This document shows, one piece after another, positions 1 to 5,338 of a DNA stretch of 5,338 nt (its first letter is position 1; the number at the start of each line of letters is the position of its first letter). A program made the translations under genes and the position numbers. The notes under the pieces are model-generated. The model saw nothing but the letters and a program-made list of their open reading frames with translations. It was not told the origin of the DNA and ran no database searches. Source of the DNA: Bacteroidales bacterium (lineage in GTDB: Bacteria > Bacteroidota > Bacteroidia > Bacteroidales > GCA-2711565); the NCBI GenBank assembly GCA_029938505.1, contig JAOZUV010000165.1, positions 1-5,338 of the forward strand. The letters are read 5' to 3'.

Positions 1-2
1 GG

Positions 3-83
3 ATTGAGCATATCAGTGGTTCGTTTTACAATGTCATGGGTTTACCAATCCAACGATTATACGAAGAACTCCAAAAATTTTAA
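3..83 (+). CDS. maf: Maf-like nucleotide pyrophosphatase, C-terminal end only (partial)
   Basis: Frame 3 is open from the window edge to TAA at 81-83 and encodes 26 residues. They include G-S-F-Y-N-V-M-G-L-P and then R-L-Y-E-E-L, ending Q-K-F. This matches the conserved C-terminal signature of the Maf/HAM1-like fold (G-x-[FY]-x-N-V-x-G-L-P followed by L-Y-x-x-L). Maf proteins are cytosolic pyrophosphatases that hydrolyse nucleoside triphosphates, including modified ones, to monophosphate and PPi. The catalytic N-terminal part lies outside the window, so subfamily and integrity cannot be judged. The last codons (Lys-Phe-stop) form the first unit of a 7-bp repeat array that runs on downstream. 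The family call rests on a short but distinctive motif. Confidence 0.82.
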   Translation: MEHISGSFYNVMGLPIQRLYEELQKF

Positions 84-117
84 ATGTAGAATTTTGAATT
101 TCCAATGCCGAATGTTG
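76..117 (+). repeat. Degenerate heptamer array A, six units of AATNNNN
   Basis: Six consecutive 7-bp units all begin with AAT, at 76, 83, 90, 97, 104 and 111. Position 7 is G in four of the six units; the others have A and C. Units 83-89 (AATGTAG) and 111-117 (AATGTTG) are typical. The first unit is made from the Lys-Phe-stop codons of the upstream Maf gene, so the array starts inside the coding end. The period of 7 does not fit codons, and the array carries no long ORF of its own. It faces an inverted array at 133-167. Confidence 0.75.
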
Positions 118-132
118 ATTTGTTTTATATTT

Positions 133-167
133 CCACATTAAATATTCTACATTTTACATTCTGAATT
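133..167 (-). repeat. Degenerate heptamer array B, inverted relative to array A
   Basis: Five 7-bp units on the plus strand all end in ATT, at 133-139, 140-146, 147-153, 154-160 and 161-167 (for example CTACATT and TTACATT). Read on the minus strand they become AATNNNN, the same pattern as array A. A 15-bp AT-rich spacer (118-132) separates the two arrays. A perfect 11-bp inverted match joins 82-92 with 144-154, and more AAT/ATT pairs fall in register, so the transcript could fold into an imperfect long hairpin. That hairpin could end maf transcription or protect its 3' end, but no clear U-tract follows directly. Confidence 0.7.
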
Positions 168-172
168 TTTAT

Positions 173-191
173 TAATTTTGTCTTACTTTTG
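173..191 (+). promoter_or_regulatory. Candidate Bacteroidota -7 promoter elements for surE
   Basis: Two exact matches to the Bacteroidota sigma-factor -7 consensus TAnnTTTG occur at 173-180 (TAATTTTG) and 184-191 (TACTTTTG). Both are upstream of the surE ATG at 228. The second would place the transcript start near 195-200 and leave a leader of about 30 nt, a plausible length. I do not see a convincing -33 TTTG element at the expected distance for either. In such AT-rich sequence chance matches are common, so this is only a candidate for the promoter of the surE-lpxB unit. Confidence 0.33.
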
Positions 192-227
192 TTATTGCTT
201 CTTGCGTGTTTTAATACGACTATTTCT

Positions 228-1007
228 ATGAAAAAACCTACGATACTAATTACCAACGATGATGGCATAAAAGCTAGAGGATTACGTTATTTAATTTCGA
301 TCATGCGAGAATTGGGCGATGTGCTGGTTGTTGCTTCCGAAAAATCGAATTCGGGTCAAGGGCATGCTATTACTGCCCGAGCTCCCTTGCGTTTAGATTT
401 AGTGGAGGAAAGTGAAGGATATAAGGAATATGTGAGTAATGGAACGCCTGTTGATTGCGTAAAATTGGGTGAGCAGATTGTTTTAAAACGCAAACCCGAT
501 ATGATCGTAAGCGGGATTAATCATGGCTCAAATGCATCGGTAAATATTATGTATTCGGGAACAATGGCAGCTGTTATTGAAGGTTGTATAGCAGGTATTC
601 CTTCTATTGGTTTTTCGTTGGATGATTATGAAAGTACAGCCGATTTTAGTGCCTGTGGAAGTTTCATTAAAGAAATCTCCACAAAAGTTTTAGAAGATGG
701 TTTGAGCAAGGGTATTTGTTTAAATGTGAATGTTCCAGCCGTTCCTAAAGATGAAATTAAAGGAGTGCGAATTTGTCGTCAGGCAAATGCCCGTTGGGTG
801 GAGCAATACGAAGAACGCGCTGACCCACGGAGTCGGAATTATTACTGGCTGACTGGCCATTTTGAAAAATTAGAAGATGCAGAAGGAACTGATCAGTGGG
901 CTATTGATAATAATTTTATTTCGGTAGTTCCTGTTCATTACGATTTAACTTCGCATAAATCTTTAGATGAAATCAAATCTTGGAATTTAAACGGCTATGG
1001 ATTATAA
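228..1007 (+). CDS. surE: 5'/3'-nucleotidase SurE
   Basis: SurE is a cytosolic metal-dependent phosphatase that removes phosphate from nucleoside 5'- and 3'-monophosphates. In other bacteria it is linked to stationary-phase survival and nucleotide recycling. The 259-residue product has the usual family length. The metal site is visible: I-T-N-D-D-G with D11 and D12 near the N-terminus, S42 in N-S-G-Q-G-H, and N98 in V-S-G-I-N-H-G, followed by the conserved Y-S-G-T-M at 109-113. The frame stays open upstream to a TTG at 189, but ATG 228 gives the canonical M-K-K-P-T-I-L-I-T-N-D-D start, and the extra 13 codons overlap promoter-like sequence. No Shine-Dalgarno site is seen. The stop overlaps the start of the next gene by 11 bp, which suggests translational coupling. 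Confidence 0.95.
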   Translation: MKKPTILITNDDGIKARGLRYLISIMRELGDVLVVASEKSNSGQGHAITARAPLRLDLVEESEGYKEYVSNGTPVDCVKLGEQIVLKRKPDMIVSGINHGSNASVNIMYSGTMAAVIEGCIAGIPSIGFSLDDYESTADFSACGSFIKEISTKVLEDGLSKGICLNVNVPAVPKDEIKGVRICRQANARWVEQYEERADPRSRNYYWLTGHFEKLEDAEGTDQWAIDNNFISVVPVHYDLTSHKSLDEIKSWNLNGYGL

Positions 1008-1272
1008 AAAAGACTCTCATGTTTTTGGAGGACTGCTAGGTCTAGTATTTCCAATATTCATATATGTATTATTGCTGTTAATTGCTTATATCCTGAAATT
1101 AATTTTTGGTTTTGAAAGCTTGACCTATCACGACGAAATGCGATTAGCAAGTATTGCTTTGAACTTGCTGTTGATGCGTTATTATTTTGTGAAATTGAAA
1201 TTTGAATTAACTGGAAGAGGTATATTATTGGTTACATTTATTTATATTTTGGTTCATTTTTGGATACAGTAA
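997..1272 (+). CDS. Small integral membrane protein of unknown function
   Basis: This 91-residue protein is not recognised as a named family. It is very hydrophobic, with likely membrane helices at about residues 11-37 (possibly one long helix or two short ones), 49-64 and 74-90. Between the last two is a basic stretch K-L-K-F-E-L-T-G-R-G, and residues 38-48 form a polar loop (F-E-S-L-T-Y-H-D-E-M-R). The N-terminus is charged (M-D-Y-K-K-D). It starts inside the end of surE (11-bp overlap, different frame) and ends 12 bp before lpxB. The tight packing, full-length open frame and membrane-like composition support a real gene. Position beside lpxB hints at an inner-membrane role linked to the envelope, but that is only inference from context. 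No enzyme motif is visible. Confidence 0.8.
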   Translation: MDYKKDSHVFGGLLGLVFPIFIYVLLLLIAYILKLIFGFESLTYHDEMRLASIALNLLLMRYYFVKLKFELTGRGILLVTFIYILVHFWIQ

Positions 1273-1275
1273 AAC

Positions 1276-1279
1276 GGAG
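1276..1279 (+). promoter_or_regulatory. Shine-Dalgarno site (GGAG) of lpxB
   Basis: GGAG lies 5 nt before the ATG at 1285, but only 2 nt before the ATG at 1282. The two ATG codons are in tandem, and the spacing favours the second as the real start. This is the only good Shine-Dalgarno match before any gene in the window; the other starts lack one, as is common in Bacteroidota. Confidence 0.6.
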
Positions 1280-1284
1280 ATATG

Positions 1285-2394
1285 ATGCGATATTATATCA
1301 TAGCAGGAGAAGCCAGTGGCGATTTACATGCCTCCAATTTAATGAAGGAGATGAAGGCTCAAAATGCACAATCAACATTTCGTTGTTGGGGTGGTGATTT
1401 GATGGAAGCTCAGGGTGGAGTATTAGTAAAACATTATCGTGATTTGGCGTTCATGGGTTTTATAGAGGTGATTGCCAATATCCGAATCATTGTCAAAAAT
1501 TTAAAGTTTTGTAAGCAGGATATTATAGATTATAAACCAGATGCTCTTATTTTAGTTGATTATCCAGGATTTAATTTGCGGATAGCAGAATTTGCCAAAG
1601 TGCATAATATTAAAGTCATTTATTATATCTCACCTCAAGTATGGGCATGGAAAAGATCGAGGGTTCATAAAATTAAAAAAACAGTTGATCGTATGATTAC
1701 TATCCTTCCTTTCGAGAAGGATTTTTATAAGGCTTATAATTATGAAGTAGATTTTGTAGGACATCCTTTATTAGATGTTATTAAGGATTTAAATCCGCCT
1801 GATCCAAAATTATTTAGAAAAGAATGTCAGCTAGATGATCGTCCGATCATTGCTTTATTACCAGGAAGTCGGAAGCAGGAAATTTCGAAGATGTTGAATC
1901 GGATGCTTCAGTTGGAGCCATTGTTTAAAGACTATCAGTTTGTGATTGCAGGCGCACCTGGTATCGATAAAGATTTTTATGTGAGTACAATGGGAGCGCA
2001 AAAAGTAAGAGTTATTCATGCTAAAACGTATGAAATTTTACAATTGTCTGAAGTGGCATTGGTAACCTCAGGTACAGCAACGCTGGAGACTGCTTTATTC
2101 GGAGTGCCCGAAGTGGTTTGTTTCAAAGCAAATGCGTTATCTGTTATTATTGCTCGTTTTTTGATTAAAATAAAATTCATTTCTCTGGTAAATCTAATTA
2201 TGGATCGATTAGTAGTCACTGAATTGATTCAACAAGATTTTAGTGTTAATAAATTACAAACAGAGCTTCAAAATATTCTTCCACAATCTCTAGCAAGGAA
2301 AAAAATGCTAGCTGATTATAAAGAGTTAAGAACAAAATTGGGTGGAGTAGGAGCTTCTGCAAAGGCAGCAAAAATTATTCTTTCCGAGATTTAA
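1285..2394 (+). CDS. lpxB: Lipid-A-disaccharide synthase LpxB
   Basis: LpxB is a peripheral inner-membrane glycosyltransferase (GT19). It joins UDP-2,3-diacylglucosamine to lipid X, giving the tetra-acyl disaccharide 1-phosphate of lipid A. The 369-residue product (370 if ATG 1282 is used) is close to the usual 370-390. Family motifs occur in order: G-E-A-S-G-D-L-H at 8-15, V-D-Y-P-G-F-N around D92, S-P-Q-V-W-A-W-K at 116-123, G-H-P-L-L-D at 159-164, L-P-G-S-R-K-Q-E-I with R196, S-G-T-A-T-L-E-T-A at 262-270, and S-L-V-N with N303 followed by E-L-I-Q at 313-316. D92, R196 and N303 fall where the E. coli enzyme has functionally important residues. It follows the small membrane gene by 12 bp and is probably cotranscribed with surE. 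Its presence implies a Gram-negative outer membrane with lipid A. Confidence 0.96.
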   Translation: MRYYIIAGEASGDLHASNLMKEMKAQNAQSTFRCWGGDLMEAQGGVLVKHYRDLAFMGFIEVIANIRIIVKNLKFCKQDIIDYKPDALILVDYPGFNLRIAEFAKVHNIKVIYYISPQVWAWKRSRVHKIKKTVDRMITILPFEKDFYKAYNYEVDFVGHPLLDVIKDLNPPDPKLFRKECQLDDRPIIALLPGSRKQEISKMLNRMLQLEPLFKDYQFVIAGAPGIDKDFYVSTMGAQKVRVIHAKTYEILQLSEVALVTSGTATLETALFGVPEVVCFKANALSVIIARFLIKIKFISLVNLIMDRLVVTELIQQDFSVNKLQTELQNILPQSLARKKMLADYKELRTKLGGVGASAKAAKIILSEI

Positions 2395-2411
2395 GAGACA
2401 ATTTATTCTGA

Positions 2412-2462
2412 ATGGAATTAATCACAAAGCAAAACTTTGTGATCCATGAATTATTGGCATAA
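2412..2462 (+). CDS. Possible 16-codon leader ORF overlapping the comEC start
   Basis: ATG at 2412 opens a short frame encoding M-E-L-I-T-K-Q-N-F-V-I-H-E-L-L-A and ending in TAA at 2460-2462. It begins 17 nt after the lpxB stop and overlaps the first 17 bases of comEC in another frame. The hairpin at 2421-2443 lies wholly inside it, so translating it would melt the hairpin and could couple to comEC. No Shine-Dalgarno site precedes it, and an ORF this short is expected by chance. It is listed as a possibility only because of its position. Confidence 0.2.
   Translation: MELITKQNFVIHELLA
2421..2443 (+). promoter_or_regulatory. Perfect 9-bp hairpin just before the comEC start codon
   Basis: ATCACAAAG (2421-2429) and CTTTGTGAT (2435-2443) are perfect inverted repeats around a 5-nt CAAAA loop. 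The stem ends 2 nt before the comEC ATG at 2446. No U-tract follows, so it is a poor intrinsic terminator. In mRNA it would fill the space where the ribosome binds and could lower comEC translation. Alternatively, it could loop out and bring the GGA at 2414-2416 to an effective 6 nt from the ATG. A dyad site for a DNA-binding regulator is also possible. Confidence 0.6.
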
Positions 2463-4533
2463 TTATCCATTTGTACGCATTGTTATTCCTTTTATTTTGG
2501 GGATTATCCTCTCCATTAGTTATGGTATTTTCATCCCAATTTGGATGTTTATTGTTTTATTCTTTCTTTGTTTTTCGCTCACTTATCTTGCCAGATTTCG
2601 AATCTATAAATTAAGAAACTTATATGGACTATTTATGTTTTTATTATTCATGGCATTGGGGAGTAAATTGTCAGAGGAAAAACTATTTGAGCCACCAATA
2701 CCTAAAAAACAAAACATACAATCGATCTCTTCTTGCATAATTGAGCCACCTGATGAAACTAAAAAGTGTATCAAATTAATTGTACAAACTGAAATGATAA
2801 GTACAAATGATACATGCATTAGGATATCTTCGAAGGCCTTGCTTTATCTGCAAAAAGATAGTCTTTCCAGGGCATTGAAACTGGGAGATGAGGTGTCGAT
2901 TTTTTCTGGTTTTGATACGATTAGGTCTTCGGTAAATCCTAATGCTTTTGATTTTAAGCGATATTTAAAATTCAAGCAAATCTTCTACCAAAGCTATATT
3001 CGTTCTGATCAATGGGTGTTGGTTTCAACAGGGAAAGGAAACCGAATAAAATTTTGTGCAAATGTCATTCGAAATTATCTCATCGGAATATTGACTAAAC
3101 ATGATTTTAAGACTGAGTATTTGGGTGTGGCCTCGGCTATACTTTTGGGTTACGATCAAATACTTGATCCTGAAACTCGGGAGGAATTTGCAGATGCGGG
3201 AGCTATGCATGTGCTTTGCGTTTCGGGTTTGCATGTAGGAATCATCTATCTTATTTTTGCTTCCTTATTTTCATTTTTAAAAAAGTATAAAAAAGGAGAT
3301 TTAATCAGAGGGATCTTATTGTTACTTGTGATTTGGATGTATGCTTTTATCACAGGCTTATCGCCTTCTGTTTTGCGAGCCTCAACGATGCTCTCATTTA
3401 TTATTATTGGAGAGAGTCTGAATCGAAAATCGAGTGTGTATAATTCTCTAGCAGCTTCAGCATTTTTATTATTACTCATAAACCCATTGATGCTAATGGA
3501 AGTGGGCTTTCAGTTATCATATTCTGCAGTTCTCGGAATAATATCTATTTACCCAATTCTTCGCAAACGAATTTATGTAAGAAGTAAAATACTTCAAAAA
3601 ATACGTGATATTCTAATTGTATCGCTGGCAGCTCAAATGGGAACATTCCCTTTGGCTATTTATTATTTTCATCAATTTCCACTTTATTTTTTGCTCACAA
3701 ATTTAGTCGTGGTTTCCTTTGCAGGGATTATTATTTATGTAGGATTCTCTTTTTTTGCATTATCAGCAGTCCCTTTCCTGAATTTGGCTTTTGCTTACGT
3801 TTTGAAAAAATGTATTGCTGTTTTATGTTATTATGTGAAGTTTATAGAGTCATTGCCATCAGCCTCATTAGAGGGGTTAGTGTTATTCATTCCATCTGTA
3901 ATTTTAATATTTATTCTGATGTTGGCTGTTTTTAGATCAATCTTGAAGAGAAATAAAAAGTGGTTTTTTATAGGTTTAATCTCCACTTGTCTGTTGTTGG
4001 TCTTGTTTACTTTTCGGAATTATAAGATTAAAAACACTTATGAAATTGTGGTTTATAATGTAGGTAATGGAATGGCTCTTGATTTCATCTCTTCTGGGGA
4101 AAATATTTTGTTGGTTGATAGTGTTTTAAGAGGAGAGAAAAAAAGAATTGGTTTTGCTACTGGAAATCATTGGATTTATTCAAGGATCAAAGAACCTAAT
4201 ATTCAAATTATAAATAGCGAGATGATTCAATCTCTGGGTTTTCTGAAATATAAATCAGTTATAAATTTTAGAGGAAAAACAATATTACTTCTTGATGGAA
4301 AAGCTAAAACACGAAATTTACTAAAAAATGCAAAATTTGATTATGTCTTTGTTTTATCTGATCCAAAAGTAAAAATTACAACATTGGATTCATTATATCA
4401 ACCTGAGAAAATTATTATCAATGCAAATAATTCATATTATTTTCAAAAGAAATGGGAAAAAGAAGCGATTGAAAGCAATATCCCAATTTGGTTGATTGCA
4501 AAATTAGGTGCTTTTATAAAAAAAATTGAATGA
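2446..4533 (+). CDS. comEC: ComEC/Rec2 family DNA-uptake channel with degenerate C-terminal domain
   Basis: ComEC forms the inner-membrane channel that takes single-stranded DNA into the cytoplasm during natural transformation. The 695-residue protein has membrane helices at about 9-30, 31-50 and 59-73. A soluble OB-like (DUF4131) region follows at about 85-210, including N-P-N-A-F-D-F at 164-170 with the family's K-R-Y-L next. The Competence domain spans about 213-500, with V-S-G-L-H-V-G at 259-265 and T-G-L-S-P-S-V-L-R-A at 303-312. A final helix lies near 503-522. The tail (530-695) aligns by eye with the start of the metallo-beta-lactamase-like domain: V-V-Y-N-V-G-N-G-M-A at 535-544 stands where V-G-Q-G-D is usual. 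The HxHxDH metal motif is absent. An in-frame TGA at 2440-2442 excludes an upstream start, and no Shine-Dalgarno site is seen. The gap to lpxB is 51 bp. Confidence 0.93.
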   Translation: MNYWHNYPFVRIVIPFILGIILSISYGIFIPIWMFIVLFFLCFSLTYLARFRIYKLRNLYGLFMFLLFMALGSKLSEEKLFEPPIPKKQNIQSISSCIIEPPDETKKCIKLIVQTEMISTNDTCIRISSKALLYLQKDSLSRALKLGDEVSIFSGFDTIRSSVNPNAFDFKRYLKFKQIFYQSYIRSDQWVLVSTGKGNRIKFCANVIRNYLIGILTKHDFKTEYLGVASAILLGYDQILDPETREEFADAGAMHVLCVSGLHVGIIYLIFASLFSFLKKYKKGDLIRGILLLLVIWMYAFITGLSPSVLRASTMLSFIIIGESLNRKSSVYNSLAASAFLLLLINPLMLMEVGFQLSYSAVLGIISIYPILRKRIYVRSKILQKIRDILIVSLAAQMGTFPLAIYYFHQFPLYFLLTNLVVVSFAGIIIYVGFSFFALSAVPFLNLAFAYVLKKCIAVLCYYVKFIESLPSASLEGLVLFIPSVILIFILMLAVFRSILKRNKKWFFIGLISTCLLLVLFTFRNYKIKNTYEIVVYNVGNGMALDFISSGENILLVDSVLRGEKKRIGFATGNHWIYSRIKEPNIQIINSEMIQSLGFLKYKSVINFRGKTILLLDGKAKTRNLLKNAKFDYVFVLSDPKVKITTLDSLYQPEKIIINANNSYYFQKKWEKEAIESNIPIWLIAKLGAFIKKIE

Positions 4534-4552
4534 AGGTCTGAATTTTATTTTG

Positions 4553-4587
4553 TCTAAAATCTAGCGTCTAATCTCTAAAATCTAAGT
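4553..4587 (-). repeat. Heptamer array C, five units of TCTANNN over the hydrolase stop codon
   Basis: Five contiguous 7-bp units on the plus strand all begin with TCTA, at 4553, 4560, 4567, 4574 and 4581, with three variable bases each. TCTAAAATCTA occurs exactly twice (4553-4563 and 4574-4584), 21 bp apart. On the minus strand the units read NNNTAGA and run out of the last codons of the hydrolase gene (Leu-Arg-Phe-stop) into the gap between the convergent genes. I see no strong hairpin in it, so a bidirectional terminator role is unproven. Confidence 0.8.
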
Positions 4588-5333
4588 GATAAACAACTCA
4601 GACCGCCATCCATTTTTTCAAATTCGCTCATATCTAATTCAATAATTTTATAAGGTGTTGTAGAGAGTTTTTTCTTAGTATCTGGAAAACCTTTAGCCAT
4701 AATAATGCAATCATTAATGCGTATACAATTCGAAGCATATGTTTCTTCGGGAGTAATCAGTAATTTTTTGAACGAGGCTACTTCATCGAGATTTTTCAAT
4801 GATTCCATAAGTACAATAATTCCATCACCAATATAATTTACACCTGATTTAAGATGCAGAATGTCTTCTACATCAATAGTTGAGGCAGTATATCCGTATT
4901 TATTTAAAAAATGTGTAAGCTGATTGGCACCCTCCTTATTTGTTCTATCTGATAGCCCGATGTAAAAATGATCTTCAACTTGCATAATATCTCCACCATC
5001 CAAAGTTCCGGGTGCTTCAATTTGTTCAATTGGACGGTATTTTTTTAACTCTAGGGCGATGCTTTTAGTTTCTCCTCTTCGAGTTTTATGTCCAGGATGG
5101 GTGATAATTGCACAATTTTTAGTAACAATAGCTGTATCTTCAACAAAAGTACTATCTGGATAATAATCTTCAGCTTCTAATTCTATCACTTCTAATCCAC
5201 AATTTTTAAGTGCTTCGATATAGGCTTGATGTTGTTTTAAACATAGTTGATAGTCTGGTGTTCCGAGGTTTGAAGCACTTAATCCTTGATTGAAAGTAGT
5301 GCTTGGTTTGCGTACAATTGCTTTAGTAAACAT
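4575..5333 (-). CDS. Dimethylarginine dimethylaminohydrolase-like amidinohydrolase (DDAH family)
   Basis: DDAH enzymes hydrolyse N-omega-methylated arginines to citrulline plus methylamine or dimethylamine. They belong to the cytosolic guanidine-modifying pentein superfamily. The complete 252-residue protein matches the roughly 254-residue bacterial enzymes. Visible motifs are V-R-K-P near the N-terminus, P-D-S-T-F-V-E-D-T at 59-67, T-L-D-G-G-D at 110-115 (catalytic acid D112), the catalytic-histidine motif L-H-L-K-S-G with H160, and M-D-G-G-L-S-C-L-S-L-R-F at the C-terminus with nucleophile C247. The Cys-His-acid triad is therefore intact. ATG at 5331-5333 gives a normal family N-terminus, M-F-T-K-A-I-V-R; its upstream region is outside the window. 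The gene converges on comEC with 41 bp between stop codons. Activity on free arginine or another guanidine compound cannot be excluded from sequence alone. No companion arginine-catabolism gene is visible. Confidence 0.92.
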   Translation of the reverse strand: MFTKAIVRKPSTTFNQGLSASNLGTPDYQLCLKQHQAYIEALKNCGLEVIELEAEDYYPDSTFVEDTAIVTKNCAIITHPGHKTRRGETKSIALELKKYRPIEQIEAPGTLDGGDIMQVEDHFYIGLSDRTNKEGANQLTHFLNKYGYTASTIDVEDILHLKSGVNYIGDGIIVLMESLKNLDEVASFKKLLITPEETYASNCIRINDCIIMAKGFPDTKKKLSTTPYKIIELDMSEFEKMDGGLSCLSLRF

Positions 5334-5338
5334 AGTCG

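Noticed and set aside
76..167. Heptamer arrays as a CRISPR array or an origin iteron cluster.
   Set aside because: Units are far too short and degenerate for CRISPR repeats, there are no spacers, and no replication gene or DnaA-box cluster is nearby.
189..227. N-terminal extension of SurE from a TTG start, M-L-L-L-L-A-C-F-N, which looks like a lipoprotein signal with a lipobox cysteine.
   Set aside because: SurE is a cytosolic enzyme, ATG 228 gives the canonical N-terminus, the extension lacks the usual basic residues, and it overlaps promoter-like sequence.
2016..2219. Minus-strand ORF of 67 codons inside lpxB.
   Set aside because: It lies wholly within a clearly real gene with conserved motifs, shows no recognisable domain, and is best explained as a shadow frame.
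2421..2443. Reading the hairpin as an intrinsic terminator of lpxB.
   Set aside because: No run of T follows the stem on either strand, and comEC begins 2 nt later, so a role at the comEC start is more likely.
2604..3479. Three minus-strand ORFs of 69-77 codons (2604-2819, 3025-3234, 3246-3479) inside comEC.
   Set aside because: All lie opposite conserved ComEC coding sequence and have no motif or start-site support.
4518..4525. Run of eight A near the comEC 3' end as a programmed frameshift site.
   Set aside because: It is three codons before the stop, A-rich runs are common in this DNA, and slippage would change only the final residues.
228..4533. surE, small membrane gene, lpxB and comEC as a new functional system.
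   Set aside because: Three of the four are well-known housekeeping or competence families with separate roles; packing alone does not show a shared pathway.

Overview
The window is a 5.3 kb AT-rich piece of a chromosome that looks like a Bacteroidota genome, probably Bacteroidia. The reasons are the protein sequences, the near absence of Shine-Dalgarno sites, matches to the Bacteroidota promoter element TAnnTTTG, and a ComEC whose C-terminal domain has no metal-binding motif. The lineage is inferred from reading and not from a search. No tRNA, rRNA, insertion sequence, CRISPR array or phage gene was seen.

Layout. Bases 3-83 are the last 26 codons of a Maf-type nucleotide pyrophosphatase. Bases 84-227 are a short intergenic region with two oppositely oriented arrays of degenerate 7-bp repeats and a candidate promoter. 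Four co-directional genes follow: surE (228-1007), a small three-helix membrane protein of unknown function overlapping surE by 11 bp (997-1272), lpxB (1285-2394), and comEC (2446-4533) after a 51-bp gap. On the minus strand, convergent with comEC, lies a complete dimethylarginine dimethylaminohydrolase-like gene (4575-5333). A third 7-bp repeat array covers its stop codon.

Function. surE, the small membrane gene and lpxB are packed like one transcription unit: nucleotide housekeeping, an unknown envelope protein, and the lipid A disaccharide step of outer-membrane synthesis. comEC, the inner-membrane DNA-uptake channel, may be read from the same transcript. Its start codon sits 2 nt after a perfect 9-bp hairpin, which itself lies inside a possible 16-codon leader ORF, so its translation may be controlled separately. 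The hydrolase is probably an independent gene.

The genes are mostly ordinary. The least explained features are between them: the three heptamer arrays, two of which start in phase with the last codons of a gene ending in basic residue-Phe-stop, and the hairpin/leader arrangement before comEC. I see no sign of a new multi-gene defence or mobile system.
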